A DNA stretch of 64,000 bases from Mycobacterium sp. 1245805.9 (GCF_001672915.1 NZ_LZKR01000013.1:1-64000); one strand, 5' to 3'. Shown: positions 37,164-45,616, counted from the first letter of the stretch. The notes: generated by a model from the letters alone, not told the origin. Numbers and translations are program-made.

Positions 37164-37697
37164 ATGACGATCACAGAGCGCAATCTCGACGGGTACGGCG
37201 CACCGACCATTGAATGGGACCGCGTCCAGGCCGTGTTGGACGGCGAGCTGCCGCAGGCGCCGGAAACCGGCGGTCCGCAACGCCACACCGTGTGGCTGAC
37301 CACGATCAATCCCGACGGCAGCCCGCACGTGATGCCGGTCGGGGTGGTTCGGTGGGGCGGAAGCTGGTACTTCACCTCCGGGCCCGCGACCCGCAAGACC
37401 CGAAACCTGGCACGCGATCCTCGATGCGTGGTCAGCGTCGCCACCGATCCGTTCGACCTCGTCGTCGAGGGCGCCGCCGAGCGCGTCACCGAAGCCGACG
37501 AATTGGCTTCCGTTGCAGCCGTTTTCGCCGACGACGGATGGCCCGCCGAGGTCGCGGGCGACGCGCTCACGGCGCCGTTCAGTGCGCCGTCGGCCGGCCC
37601 GGCGCCCTGGTATCTCTACCGAGTCAAAGCGTCGACGGTGTTCGCCCTCGGCACGTCGGAACCGTTCGGCGCCACCAAGTTTGACTTGCGCAAATAA
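37164..37697 (+). CDS. pyridoxamine 5'-phosphate oxidase-fold (PPOX) F420/flavin-binding protein
   Basis: 177 residues. Split-barrel flavin-type fold: HTVWLTTINPDGSPHVMPVGV, WYFTSGPATRKTRNLARDPRC and FDLVVEGAAERVT are the family's conserved strands. Many mycobacterial members bind coenzyme F420 or heme. It starts 30 bases after the Nudix stop and is probably co-transcribed. A perfect terminator hairpin follows directly. Confidence 0.87.
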   Translation: MTITERNLDGYGAPTIEWDRVQAVLDGELPQAPETGGPQRHTVWLTTINPDGSPHVMPVGVVRWGGSWYFTSGPATRKTRNLARDPRCVVSVATDPFDLVVEGAAERVTEADELASVAAVFADDGWPAEVAGDALTAPFSAPSAGPAPWYLYRVKASTVFALGTSEPFGATKFDLRK

Positions 37698-37698
37698 G

Positions 37699-37727
37699 TG
37701 CGGGGACCCACATCGGGTCCCCGCACA
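37699..37727. terminator. perfect 12-bp bidirectional terminator hairpin
   Basis: GTGCGGGGACCC pairs with GGGTCCCCGCAC around the loop ACATC. It lies between the stop codons of the PPOX and DUF732 genes, which converge here, and would serve both. Confidence 0.75.
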
Positions 37728-37739
37728 GGGTGGTCGCCG

Positions 37740-38075
37740 CTAGCTCGAGGTGACGTACTGCGGGCAGTACGCCGACGCGGCGTCGACGGCGAACGTCTTG
37801 GCGCCCTTGGGGCTCAGGCCGGTGGACTGGGCCACCGAGTCGATGACCTCCCGGCTCGACTGGCCCTGGTCGAGTGCGTTGCAGACGGTGTGCGCTTGGC
37901 GGATGGCGGCCGCCGCGCTGGGCGGCGTGATCCCGTCGGACTGCAGCTGAGCCAGGAACGCGGCATCGCCCGTGCTCGCGCCGGCGGTGCCGGCGAAGCC
38001 GAGCGTGGCCAGGCCGAGAGCGGCGGCGGTCAGGGCGGCGCCGGCCACGGAGGCGATGAAACGACGAGTAAACAT
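37740..38075 (-). CDS. DUF732 secreted protein, copy 3
   Basis: 111 residues from the ATG at 38075 (AGGAGA 8 bases upstream). Signal peptide about 1-33 (AGTAGAS). Conserved cysteines in HTVCNAL and AYCPQY; the domain is clearly related to copies 1 and 2 near embR though 31 kb away. It has no adjacent C39-like gene. It carries the same 21-bp upstream element, which argues that the three DUF732 genes are co-regulated. Confidence 0.88.
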   Translation of the reverse strand: MFTRRFIASVAGAALTAAALGLATLGFAGTAGASTGDAAFLAQLQSDGITPPSAAAAIRQAHTVCNALDQGQSSREVIDSVAQSTGLSPKGAKTFAVDAASAYCPQYVTSS

Positions 38076-38155
38076 TGCGGGTATCTCCTAGTGCTGATCT
38101 GGCTTCGGGTGAGCGCTACGGTGCGCTGGCATGAGAATCAGCAGTGGGCCTTGAC

Positions 38156-38176
38156 GGTTTCTAAAGAAATTCTTGG
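38156..38176 (-). promoter_or_regulatory. secreted-protein element copy 3 (upstream of DUF732 copy 3)
   Basis: It contains TTCTAAAGAAATTCTTGG on the + strand and keeps the 11-bp spacing of GAAT-like cores seen on the minus strand in the other copies. It starts 81 bases upstream of the DUF732 start, after the stop of the tetR gene. Confidence 0.6.
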
Positions 38177-38211
38177 AGGACTGTCAGGGGCAGGTCAGCC
38201 GGGAGTGCCGG

Positions 38212-38811
38212 TCACGGAGCGTAGCCGGCGTGTGGGGATGCTGTCGGGGGAAGACCGGCCGCGGCCCGGATCTCCCGGCGCGCCGCGGCGCGGTCGGCGT
38301 CGGGAAATATGTAGTGGCTCAACGCGGTTCGCGCGACCGCACCCGCGAGGTCGCGCGGTTTCACCCCCGTGGCGAAGGCACCCTCGCGCGCGCAGCGCTG
38401 CAAGACCGCCGTCAACCCGTCGGCCAGCATCGGCAACGCCTGCGCCATCTGGTCGTGGGCGAACGTCGGCTCGAGGTCGAGCAGCCGCCCGGGCGGTTGC
38501 GCCTCGACGAAGGTCGCGACGACGTCGACCGCGGCCTCCAGCCGCGCCAGTCCCACTACTCCGGACATCGCGGCGTCCATCGCGTCGTTGAAGCGCCGCC
38601 GCTCGCGCTTACCCAGCGCGTCGATGAGTTCTTCCTTGGACGCGAAGTAGCGGTAGATGGTGGGGCGCGAAACCCCGGCCAGGGTCGCCACATCCGAGAG
38701 CGACATCCTGCGCGCGCCCGTCCGAAACACCAGCCGCTGGGCAGCGTCGAGGATCCGATCGGACAGATCCCCCGCGGCGACCCCTACAGCTTGCCGAGCT
38801 CGCGCAGCCAT
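38212..38811 (-). CDS. TetR-family transcriptional regulator
   Basis: 199 residues from the ATG at 38811, which lies 28 bases inside the end of the upstream dehydrogenase gene. N-terminal helix-turn-helix: DRILDAAQRLVFRTGARRMSL then TLAGVSRPTIYRYFASKEELIDA. The C-terminal ligand region has EPTFAHDQMAQALPMLADGL. It is co-transcribed with the NAD-dependent epimerase and likely controls the divergent pair around 39.8 kb. Confidence 0.9.
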   Translation of the reverse strand: MAARARQAVGVAAGDLSDRILDAAQRLVFRTGARRMSLSDVATLAGVSRPTIYRYFASKEELIDALGKRERRRFNDAMDAAMSGVVGLARLEAAVDVVATFVEAQPPGRLLDLEPTFAHDQMAQALPMLADGLTAVLQRCAREGAFATGVKPRDLAGAVARTALSHYIFPDADRAAARREIRAAAGLPPTASPHAGYAP

Positions 38812-39773
38812 GCGATCAGCAGCCTTAGGCCGTCGTCGAACGACATCGGCGCATAGCCGAGCCGCCGGGTGGTCAGGTTGTCGGTCGCCCGGGGCTTGCG
38901 TTCGCTCTTGGCCGCGGCCTCCGCGATCGCCATCAGGGTGGGCCCGAATTCGGCGGTCAACGCCTCGGGGTCGCTGCGGTAGTCGAGATCCTCGACGCGG
39001 TGGTCGATTCCGGCGATCTCGCAGGCGCGGTTGATGCCGCCGGCGGTGCTGAAGGTGTCCTCGGGACGGCCGACCAGCAGGTAGCGCTCCCCGGCCACGC
39101 CCTTGTCCAGCGCGGCGATCGAGCCCTTCGCGACGTCCGCGCCCGCCACCCAGGTCACGGGAAAAGCCAGATAGCGCTTGATCTTTCCGCGCATGCCGGC
39201 CAGCAGCACCCGGTTGAAGCTGGTGCGGTGCAGGGCGCGCGCGACCACCAGGCCGGGACCGAAGATGGCGCCGGGGTGGCACGTCAGCACGTCGTCGCCC
39301 GCGGCGGCGCGCCGGTGCGCTTCCAAAAAGGCGGCGAGCTTGGTGACGGTGTAGGGGTCGCGCGGCGGGTTCTTCAGCACGGGCGCCTCCTCGAAGTCCA
39401 CGCCGGTGCCGAGGTCGAGGAAGGTGGCGGTGCTCAGCGCGACCACCCGGCGCATGCCGTGGGTCTTGGCCGCGTCCAGGACGTGTGTGGTGCCGACCGT
39501 GTTGACGGCCTTGAAGTCCTCGAGGTCCTGGCTCGCGCCGCCGAGCAGCGCGGCGCAGTGAATGGCGGCCTCGGCGCCCTTCGCCGCGGCCAGCACGTCG
39601 TCGGCGTCGGTGATGTCGCCCTTGATGAGCTCGACGCCGATCCCGGCCAGCGCGGCGGCCTCGTCGGGGTCGCGCACCAGCGCGCGAACGTGGTCGCCGC
39701 GCTCGATCAGCTGCTGGCACACGTTGCCGCCGGTCTGCCCGGTCGCGCCGGTGACGAAGATCGTGCTGGCCAT
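38784..39773 (-). CDS. NAD-dependent epimerase/dehydratase (extended SDR)
   Basis: 329 residues: TIFVTGATGQTGGNV is the Rossmann dinucleotide site, GDITDADDVL and STATFLD follow, and the catalytic pair YTVTK (Tyr-x-x-x-Lys) is intact. It is similar to mycobacterial 3-beta-hydroxysteroid dehydrogenase-like and dihydroflavonol reductase-like proteins; no substrate can be assigned. It is divergent from the SDR at 39857 and shares an 83-bp control region. Confidence 0.87.
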   Translation of the reverse strand: MASTIFVTGATGQTGGNVCQQLIERGDHVRALVRDPDEAAALAGIGVELIKGDITDADDVLAAAKGAEAAIHCAALLGGASQDLEDFKAVNTVGTTHVLDAAKTHGMRRVVALSTATFLDLGTGVDFEEAPVLKNPPRDPYTVTKLAAFLEAHRRAAAGDDVLTCHPGAIFGPGLVVARALHRTSFNRVLLAGMRGKIKRYLAFPVTWVAGADVAKGSIAALDKGVAGERYLLVGRPEDTFSTAGGINRACEIAGIDHRVEDLDYRSDPEALTAEFGPTLMAIAEAAAKSERKPRATDNLTTRRLGYAPMSFDDGLRLLIAWLRELGKL

Positions 39774-39856
39774 AGCGGCCCTCCGGGTTGTTACATATCG
39801 GACAGATGCAGTAATGACTGTAAACCTTGACGTCGGTTTGTTCTATATTGAGCTGC

Positions 39857-40669
39857 ATGGCACTCGACCCCTCCAGCGTTCTCCTGACCGACCGCGTCGC
39901 GGTCGTCACCGGCGGCGGCGCGGGCATCGGCCGCGGCATCGCGCGGGGGCTGACGGCCTTCGGCGCGCGCGTCGCGATCTGGGAACGCAACCCCGAATCG
40001 TGCGCGTCGGCCGCCGAGGAGATCGGAGCGCTGGGCATCACCGTCGACGTCCGGGACAGCGCCGCGGTGGACGCCGCGCTGGCGCAGACCTCCGCGGAGC
40101 TGGGGACGGTGAGCATCCTGATCAACAACGCCGGCGGGGTCTTCTGGTCGGGCATCCTCGACACCAGCGAGAACGGTTGGGACGCGCTGTACAAGTCGAA
40201 CCTGCGCCACGTCTACCTGTGCACGCAGCGGGTGGCGCGCGTCCTGGTCGAGCAGAAACTGCCCGGCAGCATCATCAGCGTCACCTCGATCGAAGGCGTG
40301 CGCGCCGCACCCGGTTACGCGACCTACGCGGCGGCCAAGGCCGGTGTGATCAACTACACCAAGACCGCCGCGCTCGAGCTCGCGCCGCACGGCATCCGGG
40401 TCAACGCGCTGGCGCCCGACATCACCCTGACCGAAGGCATCAGGGAGATCGCGCCGCCCGGCTCCGAGGAGCGATTCGGCCTCACGGTCCCGATGGGGCG
40501 CGCCGGTCACGTCGACGAAATGGCCGGCGCCGCAGTATTTCTCGCATCCGAGATGTCCAGCTACATCACCGGGCAGACGATCCACGTCGACGGCGGCACC
40601 CACGCCGCCAGCGGGTGGTATCACCATCCGGAAACCGGTGCGTACGCGCTCGGCCCGGCGAGCGGCTGA
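39857..40669 (+). CDS. classical short-chain dehydrogenase/reductase
   Basis: 270 residues from the ATG at 39857. NAD(P) site VTGGGAGIGRGIA, NNAGG, active-site Ser in SVTSIEG and Tyr-x-x-x-Lys in YAAAK, and a C-terminal YITGQTIHVDGGTHA segment. Full set of catalytic residues, so an active oxidoreductase is expected. It is divergent from the epimerase-tetR pair, which suggests a small regulated pathway, substrate unknown. Confidence 0.9.
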   Translation: MALDPSSVLLTDRVAVVTGGGAGIGRGIARGLTAFGARVAIWERNPESCASAAEEIGALGITVDVRDSAAVDAALAQTSAELGTVSILINNAGGVFWSGILDTSENGWDALYKSNLRHVYLCTQRVARVLVEQKLPGSIISVTSIEGVRAAPGYATYAAAKAGVINYTKTAALELAPHGIRVNALAPDITLTEGIREIAPPGSEERFGLTVPMGRAGHVDEMAGAAVFLASEMSSYITGQTIHVDGGTHAASGWYHHPETGAYALGPASG

Positions 40670-40915
40670 GCGCCCGTCACGACAACGGCGCGGCGAAGAG
40701 GAGTCGACATGGACGTGAACAACACGGGAGGCATGGCCTGGCGCCGCCGTTGTCCGGAGCAAACCTATGGGACAGTGGCGCTATGGCATTCGATGAGTTG
40801 TCCACATTTCGCGGCACTCCGCCGTGGCGTGATCCGCTCACCATGTCGTTTGGACTGCACCGCAGGCTGCTGCTGTTGCGGTTTCGCTGGCACGACAAAG
40901 CCGCGCAGCGAAACG
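40670..40915. other. 246-bp intergenic stretch with a weak + strand frame
   Basis: A frame beginning ATG at 40783 (MAFDELSTFRGTPPWRDP) runs into the antisense of the next SDR with no clear ribosome site. It may be a remnant of a gene start, but no family is recognised. Nothing else is seen. Confidence 0.3.
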
Positions 40916-41704
40916 CTAAGCGCCGGTGTCCAGACCGGCGTGCGCCGACATCCCGCCGTCGATCGAGAACATCTGCCCGGTGATGTAGCGGGACGCCTCC
41001 GAGGCGAGGAATGCGACCAGGTTTGCGACGTCTTGCGGTTCGCCGAGGTACGGCGTCAAGGTGGCCCGGCCGAGCCGGCCAATGACGTCCTCGGACAGGT
41101 GTGCGCGGACGGCGTCGGTGAGGATCAGCCCGGGCACGACGGTGTTGGCCCGCACGCCGGCCTTTCCCTCGCTGGTCGCGACGTACATCGTCAGGGCGTG
41201 CACGCCGGACTTCGACACGCCGTAGGCCAGCCGGGTGCGGTCGCCCGACAGCGCCGCGCCCGACGACATGTTGACGATGGAACCGCCTCCGGTCCTTCGC
41301 ATTTCGGGAACCGCGTGCTTGCACATCAGCAACTGGCTGCCGAGGTTGACGTCCAGCGATCGCCGCCACACGTCCAGCGGCATCTCGGTGACGGTGGTGT
41401 CCCGGGACAAGAAGTCGCTGGCCGTCAGCGCCGCATTGTTGTGCAGCACGTCGACGCGGCCGAACTCCGCCACCGTCGAGCGCACCACGTCGCGCGCGGT
41501 GTCTTCGCGCGCGAGATCGCCGCCGAGCGCGATCGCCCGGGCGCCCGTTCGCGCAATCTCGTCGGCGACCCCGGCGGCCTTCGCCTCGTCGATGTCGACC
41601 ACGGCGACGGCGGCGCCTTCGCGGGCCAACTCATGCGCCGTCGCCGCACCAATTCCGCCGGCACCCCCGGTGACTATCGCGACCTTTTCGGCAAGTCTGG
41701 ACAT
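40916..41704 (-). CDS. classical short-chain dehydrogenase/reductase
   Basis: 262 residues from the ATG at 41704 with GGGAGGA 5 bases upstream. Cofactor loop VTGGAGGIGAAT, VVDID (Asp after the second strand, NAD preference), HNNAAL, Ser in NMSSGAAL and YGVSK. The C-terminal RYITGQMFSIDGGMSAH closes the fold. It is divergent from the carboxymuconolactone decarboxylase-like gene across 59 bp, hinting at joint control. Confidence 0.9.
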   Translation of the reverse strand: MSRLAEKVAIVTGGAGGIGAATAHELAREGAAVAVVDIDEAKAAGVADEIARTGARAIALGGDLAREDTARDVVRSTVAEFGRVDVLHNNAALTASDFLSRDTTVTEMPLDVWRRSLDVNLGSQLLMCKHAVPEMRRTGGGSIVNMSSGAALSGDRTRLAYGVSKSGVHALTMYVATSEGKAGVRANTVVPGLILTDAVRAHLSEDVIGRLGRATLTPYLGEPQDVANLVAFLASEASRYITGQMFSIDGGMSAHAGLDTGA

Positions 41705-41763
41705 CGAGTCCTCCCAAATCATCGGGGCTTTTCGGTGATGCACAAGAAAGTTAGCGTGATCTG

Positions 41764-42330
41764 ATGCCGCGTATTGCGCCAATTCCGATGGAAGAGCTCA
41801 GCTCGCACTCCCGCGAAATCGTGGAGGCCGGGGTCGCCGCCGGGCTCTACGCAACCCCGGTGCCCCTGCAGATATTCGCGTATCGCAGCGCACAACTCGA
41901 GCAGGTCGACATGGCCAGACACCAGCTGGGTGCCGGCACCCTGCTCGGCGGCCGGATCCTGGAGCTATTGCGCATCCGCAGCGCACAACTCGGCGAATGC
42001 GAGCCCTGCAGCCAATCCCGCAAGCACGACTCGATCACCGAGGAGGACGTCGCGTGCCTGCTCGCCCCGGGCCACGACGCGCTCACCCCGCAGGAACAGA
42101 TGGCCGTCGAGTTCCTCGACCTGCTATCCGCCGACCACCACGCCATGGACGACGAGTTCTACAAGCGCCTGGGGGAGCACTTCACCGCCGCGCAGATCAT
42201 CGAGCTCGGCTTCACCTGTGCCGGGGTGATGGGATTGCACCGCTTCATTCACACCCTCGACGTCTACGGCGACTCGGCGCCCGTCATCGAGTACGACGCC
42301 GATCAGGTCGACAGCACCAAGCCCGCGTGA
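41764..42330 (+). CDS. carboxymuconolactone decarboxylase (AhpD-like) family protein
   Basis: 188 residues, all helical. The family core is LLRIRSAQLGECEPCSQSRKH. A CxxC pair is present, but the proton-relay His found three residues after the second Cys in AhpD is displaced (Arg there, His two later), so classical AhpD peroxidase chemistry is uncertain. It may act as a decarboxylase-like or thiol-redox protein in a catabolic pathway with the divergent SDR. It ends directly against the DoxX-like gene. Confidence 0.86.
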   Translation: MPRIAPIPMEELSSHSREIVEAGVAAGLYATPVPLQIFAYRSAQLEQVDMARHQLGAGTLLGGRILELLRIRSAQLGECEPCSQSRKHDSITEEDVACLLAPGHDALTPQEQMAVEFLDLLSADHHAMDDEFYKRLGEHFTAAQIIELGFTCAGVMGLHRFIHTLDVYGDSAPVIEYDADQVDSTKPA

Positions 42331-42723
42331 CTACGTAAGCGGATAGGGCCCGAAGCGGCCCCAGGCGACGAAGAGCGCGAGCGCCAGCAGCACCGCGTTC
42401 ATCGCGACGAACGGTGTCTCCTTGCGTCGGGCGTGCACCACGGCGGCGCCGATCATCACCGCCGCGAGCCCGAGTGCGGCCAGCGGCACCAGGATCGGCG
42501 CGATGTGCACCAGGGCCGGCACGATCAACCCGATCGCGCCGAGGATTTCGGCGACGCCGATGAGCCGGATCGTGTTCGGGCTGTAGTCCTCCGCCCAACC
42601 GAAGCCCGAGCCCACCAATTGGTCCTTGGTGCGAACGAGTTTCAGCAGCCCGCTGCCGAGGAATGCGACCGCCAGAACGATCGCGACGATCCACAGCGCC
42701 ATGTTCATCTCGCGATCATTCAT
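42331..42723 (-). CDS. DoxX-like membrane protein
   Basis: 130 residues with four predicted membrane helices (about 8-26, 53-73, 78-98, 108-124). The DoxX pattern is WIVAIVLAVAFLGSGLLKL and RLIGVAEILGAIGLIVPAL. In-frame ATGs at 42708 and 42702 are alternative starts. The function of DoxX-like proteins is unclear; some associate with redox or thiol-stress membrane complexes. Stop codon abuts that of the convergent gene. Confidence 0.85.
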   Translation of the reverse strand: MNDREMNMALWIVAIVLAVAFLGSGLLKLVRTKDQLVGSGFGWAEDYSPNTIRLIGVAEILGAIGLIVPALVHIAPILVPLAALGLAAVMIGAAVVHARRKETPFVAMNAVLLALALFVAWGRFGPYPLT

Positions 42724-42770
42724 CGACAGGCCATCCGCCGCAAGGGTGTCGGGGTCTGCCGCAAAACGCG

Positions 42771-43229
42771 CTATGCGCCGTCGTTGCCATCGCGCAGGGA
42801 CTGGATCATGCGCTGCAGGATCCGGAACGCGTTTGACTGCTCGGCCTCGGTCATGCCGGTGAGCATTCGTAGCTCGACGGATCGAACGGCAACGCTTGCC
42901 TTCTCCCGGGTCCGTCGGCCGCGTGCGGTGAGCCGCGTGGGAAGAACCTTGCCGACGGGTGCCTCCGTGGGCCTGGTCACGTAGCCCTCTCGTTCCAGAC
43001 CCTGGAGCACCACGTTCATCGACTGCCGTGTCACGAATGCTCCCCGCGCGAGCTCGGAGTTCGACAGGCCCGGGCGTTGAGCGAGCAGCTCGAGGCAGGA
43101 GTACTGCGTGACGCTCAATTCGAGCGGGCGCAGCACCTCCTCCATGGCCGCGCGGAGGACGCTCGACGCTTCCTTCAGGAGATAGCCCAGTGAGGTCTCC
43201 AGGTCGACACCGGCGCCGTCTTGACTCAT
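42771..43229 (-). CDS. MarR-family transcriptional regulator
   Basis: 152 residues. Winged helix of the MarR type: LSVTQYSCLELLAQRPGLSN, TRQSMNVVLQGLEREGYVTR, and the wing PVGKVLPTRLTARG. It is divergent from the VOC gene at 43292; two perfect palindromes in the 62-bp gap, one covering its own start codon, are almost certainly its operators. This predicts autorepression and repression of the VOC protein, released by a small-molecule ligand. Confidence 0.93.
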   Translation of the reverse strand: MSQDGAGVDLETSLGYLLKEASSVLRAAMEEVLRPLELSVTQYSCLELLAQRPGLSNSELARGAFVTRQSMNVVLQGLEREGYVTRPTEAPVGKVLPTRLTARGRRTREKASVAVRSVELRMLTGMTEAEQSNAFRILQRMIQSLRDGNDGA

Positions 43230-43245
43230 GTCAGTATTCTGACAT
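43228..43245. promoter_or_regulatory. MarR operator 1
   Basis: ATGTCAGTATTCTGACAT: perfect 7-bp arms around TATT. It overlaps the start codon of marR. Confidence 0.8.
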
Positions 43246-43256
43246 ACAGTCCTCTA

Positions 43257-43272
43257 TGTCAGAAAACTGACA
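43257..43272. promoter_or_regulatory. MarR operator 2
   Basis: TGTCAGAAAACTGACA: perfect 6-bp arms around AAAA, with the same half-site (TGTCAG) as operator 1. The centres are 28 bases apart. It ends 19 bases before the VOC start codon. Confidence 0.8.
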
Positions 43273-43291
43273 CGAAAGAAAGGAGCGCATC

Positions 43292-43660
43292 ATGCCCGCC
43301 ACCGGCCCCGACTTCATCTCCCTGCAAGTGCGCGACCTCGATGCTTCGCAGGCGTTCTACCAGCAGTACCTGGGCCTCGTCCGCTCGCAGGCCGGGCCTC
43401 CGCACGCCGTCGTCTTCGAGACGAAGCCGATCGCGTTCGCAGTGCGCGACGTCGTTCCCGGCACCGATCTCGCATCCGTTGCTCAGCCCGGCATCGGCGC
43501 CGCGATCTGGCTGCACGCCACAGACGTCCAGGCGATTCACGATGCTCTCGCCGCCGACGGTCACCCCATCGTCTCCGCGCCGATCGACGGCCCATTTGGT
43601 CGGACGTTCACCTTCGCCGACCCCGATGGCTACCAGGTCACCCTCCACGACCGCGCCTGA
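43292..43660 (+). CDS. VOC family protein controlled by the adjacent MarR regulator
   Basis: 122 residues with GAAAGGAG just upstream. A single VOC domain: DFISLQVRDLDASQAFYQQYLGL, HAVVFETKPIAFAVRD, GRTFTFADPDGYQVTLHD. Likely a resistance or ring-cleavage type protein binding a reactive small molecule. Transcribed away from marR. Confidence 0.89.
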   Translation: MPATGPDFISLQVRDLDASQAFYQQYLGLVRSQAGPPHAVVFETKPIAFAVRDVVPGTDLASVAQPGIGAAIWLHATDVQAIHDALAADGHPIVSAPIDGPFGRTFTFADPDGYQVTLHDRA

Positions 43661-43703
43661 TCTCCTACTAGAACCGCGAATACCGTTGCGCGAGAATGAC
43701 ACC

Positions 43704-44204
43704 ATGTCCGACCGGTCGTTCGACGCCACCAACCCGTTCCACCGAATGATGCGCACCTTCGCGGCCACGAAGGTGGGCGCGGCGTTTCTGCGCCCGACGG
43801 CACACCATCTGGACCGACTCGTCACCAAGGTCACCGGCGGCAGGAAGAGCTTCGCCGAGATCGCGACCGGGATTCCCGCGGTCATCCTCACCACCACCGG
43901 CGCCAAGTCGGGTCAACCCCGCACCGTCGCGTTGTACGGAATCCCGCACCCCGACGGCGTGGGCCTCATCGCGTCCAACTTCGGCGGCGAAAAGCACCCG
44001 GCCTGGTACTACAACCTCAAGGCCAACCCGAAAGCCACCGTGTCGATCGGGCGCGACACCTGGCAGGCCACCGCGCGGCTCGCCACGCCGGCCGAGCGCG
44101 ACGACATCTGGGCGAAGGGCGTCAAGATGTACCCCGGCTGGCGCAAGTACGAGGTGCGGGCCGGCGAGCGCCACATCGAGGCGTTCGTTCTCAGCCGGGA
44201 TTGA
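43704..44204 (+). CDS. deazaflavin (F420)-dependent nitroreductase-family protein, DDN-like
   Basis: 166 residues from the ATG at 43704. The DDN family signature is clear: VILTTTGAKSGQPRTVALYGIPHPDGVGLIASNFGG with GEKHPAWYYNLKANP and the C-terminal KMYPGWRKYEVRAGERHI. These proteins bind coenzyme F420 in a split barrel and reduce quinones or nitroaromatics. It is 43 bases after the VOC gene and may be read from the same promoter. Confidence 0.92.
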   Translation: MSDRSFDATNPFHRMMRTFAATKVGAAFLRPTAHHLDRLVTKVTGGRKSFAEIATGIPAVILTTTGAKSGQPRTVALYGIPHPDGVGLIASNFGGEKHPAWYYNLKANPKATVSIGRDTWQATARLATPAERDDIWAKGVKMYPGWRKYEVRAGERHIEAFVLSRD

Positions 44205-44216
44205 ATCGACCGGCTT

Positions 44217-44897
44217 CTATGCTGCCGCGATCGTCGACAGTAGGGGACGCAGCGTCGTAAACAGCGGCTGCCGATCACGCAGATAGAAGTGGCCGCCCCG
44301 GAGAATCCGTACGGAGAAATCCGCCGTTGTCCGCGAACGCCATTCGTGCAAATCGGATTCACGCACGAGCGGGTCGTCGCTGCCGCCGAAGACATGAATC
44401 GGGCAGGACAGTTCCGCGGTGTCGGCTCCCTCGTCCGTCATGCATAGCCGCAAGTCGTGTCGGGTGGCGCTGATGGCTCGCTCGTGCAGAGTGGGCCACC
44501 GCGTCAGTTGCGCCGGCAGTCCGCCCACATCGGACAGGACCTTCGCGAGCTGGTGGTCGTCGAGCAGATCCACGACGTGAAGTGGCGGCGGAAGGTGCGG
44601 CGGCCCGTACGCGGACAGGAATACCGCCCGCGGTAGCGGGAGACCCTGCGCGGCGCGCATGCACGCCAACCGATACGCCAGCAGGGCGCCGAAGCTGTGG
44701 CCGAAGAACATATGCGGCTCGTGCAGGGTGGATCGCAGGTGATCGTGCACCTCATCGACGAGCTGCCGAAGCGTGGCGAAGCGCTGTCGATCGGCGACCT
44801 CGACCGGAACCACCTCGACGGCCGGACTCAGCGCTTTACGCCAGGCGTTGAATGCCGACCCGCCGCCCCCGGCGTGGTGAAAGCAGAACAATTGCAC
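44217..44897 (-). CDS. type II thioesterase (TesA-like)
   Basis: 226 residues. LFCFHHAGGGGSAF oxyanion segment, nucleophile elbow GHSFGA (Ser68), acid in GGSDDPLV and His in GGHFYLRD. Such editing thioesterases clear stalled acyl chains from polyketide or peptide synthases, yet no synthase gene is present here. With the truncated alpha-oxoamine synthase 21 bases upstream this looks like the remainder of a lost biosynthetic locus. Confidence 0.9.
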   Translation of the reverse strand: MQLFCFHHAGGGGSAFNAWRKALSPAVEVVPVEVADRQRFATLRQLVDEVHDHLRSTLHEPHMFFGHSFGALLAYRLACMRAAQGLPLPRAVFLSAYGPPHLPPPLHVVDLLDDHQLAKVLSDVGGLPAQLTRWPTLHERAISATRHDLRLCMTDEGADTAELSCPIHVFGGSDDPLVRESDLHEWRSRTTADFSVRILRGGHFYLRDRQPLFTTLRPLLSTIAAA

Positions 44898-44918
44898 GGT
44901 CCCGACGCCTTTCTGGGC

Positions 44919-45308
44919 CTAGCTGGCCGCGCTCAGCAGCGTCAGCTCCTCGGCCAGCACCCGGACGATGGAGCGGATCTGTTCCTCGGAATGGCAGCTG
45001 GTGACAAAGAACCGCAGGCGCGCTTCGTCTTCCGGTACGGCCGGGAACACGATCGGGTCGGCAGTAATGCCCCGCCGTGTCAGGGCGTCCGACAGTCGCA
45101 GTGCCTCGCTGGAGCTGCCGACGATGCAGGGGATCATCGGGGCGCTCTCGCTGTCGCCGGTGACGATGTCGGCTTCTCGTGCCAGGCTCAGGAAGAGCGC
45201 GGCGTTCTCGCGCATCCGGCGCTGGTGCTCGAGCAGCGCCGGGCGCCCGGTGGCCCTGCGTTTCGCCGCCTCGGGCGCGATCACGTCGAGGCTGTGGTTG
45301 GTGTCCAT
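44919..45308 (-). pseudogene. C-terminal stub of an alpha-oxoamine synthase (KAPA synthase-like)
   Basis: About 129 residues from an ATG at 45308 (GGAG 6 bases upstream). From RRMRENAALFLSLAREADI to EEQIRSIVRVLAEEL it matches only the last quarter (small C-terminal domain) of PLP-dependent alpha-oxoamine synthases of about 400 residues. The PLP-lysine domain is missing, so it cannot be an active enzyme. The first 30 codons are unrelated sequence that now supplies a start. It marks one edge of a rearrangement. Confidence 0.65.
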
Positions 45309-45616
45309 GATGTGCTCCATTTCCGTACCGCCGGACCCGGGTGGGCCGCGCTTACAGGTAGGAGCTTCAGGCCGGGCGAACCCGGACATTTTTTGCGAAA
45401 CTTTTCCAACCGTCGATTGGCTAGAAGGTGCACTTGTACCGCTGCAAGGACGTGACCGCTATTGCGACGAGCGGATGATCCGTTGCGCACAGGAAGAGGC
45501 AGCTAAACAACGACCGCCGGCGTAAAGGCCGGGGAGCATAAGACCCGCCGAACCGGGGTACTTCTTCTAGCCTGCGGGCATCTGATCGTGCTCGAGGTAG
45601 GAAAAGGAGCCGTCCA
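45309..45616. other. 308-bp stretch without a convincing gene
   Basis: Frames on both strands here have no recognisable family and no good start. It lies between the truncated synthase and the coupled small ORF, and must contain the promoter for the GarA-like unit. No repeat or insertion-sequence end was seen. Confidence 0.4.

Noticed and set aside
44919..45308. Small ORF as an intact novel gene
   Set aside because: The sequence matches only the C-terminal domain of alpha-oxoamine synthases, so a truncated gene is the better reading.
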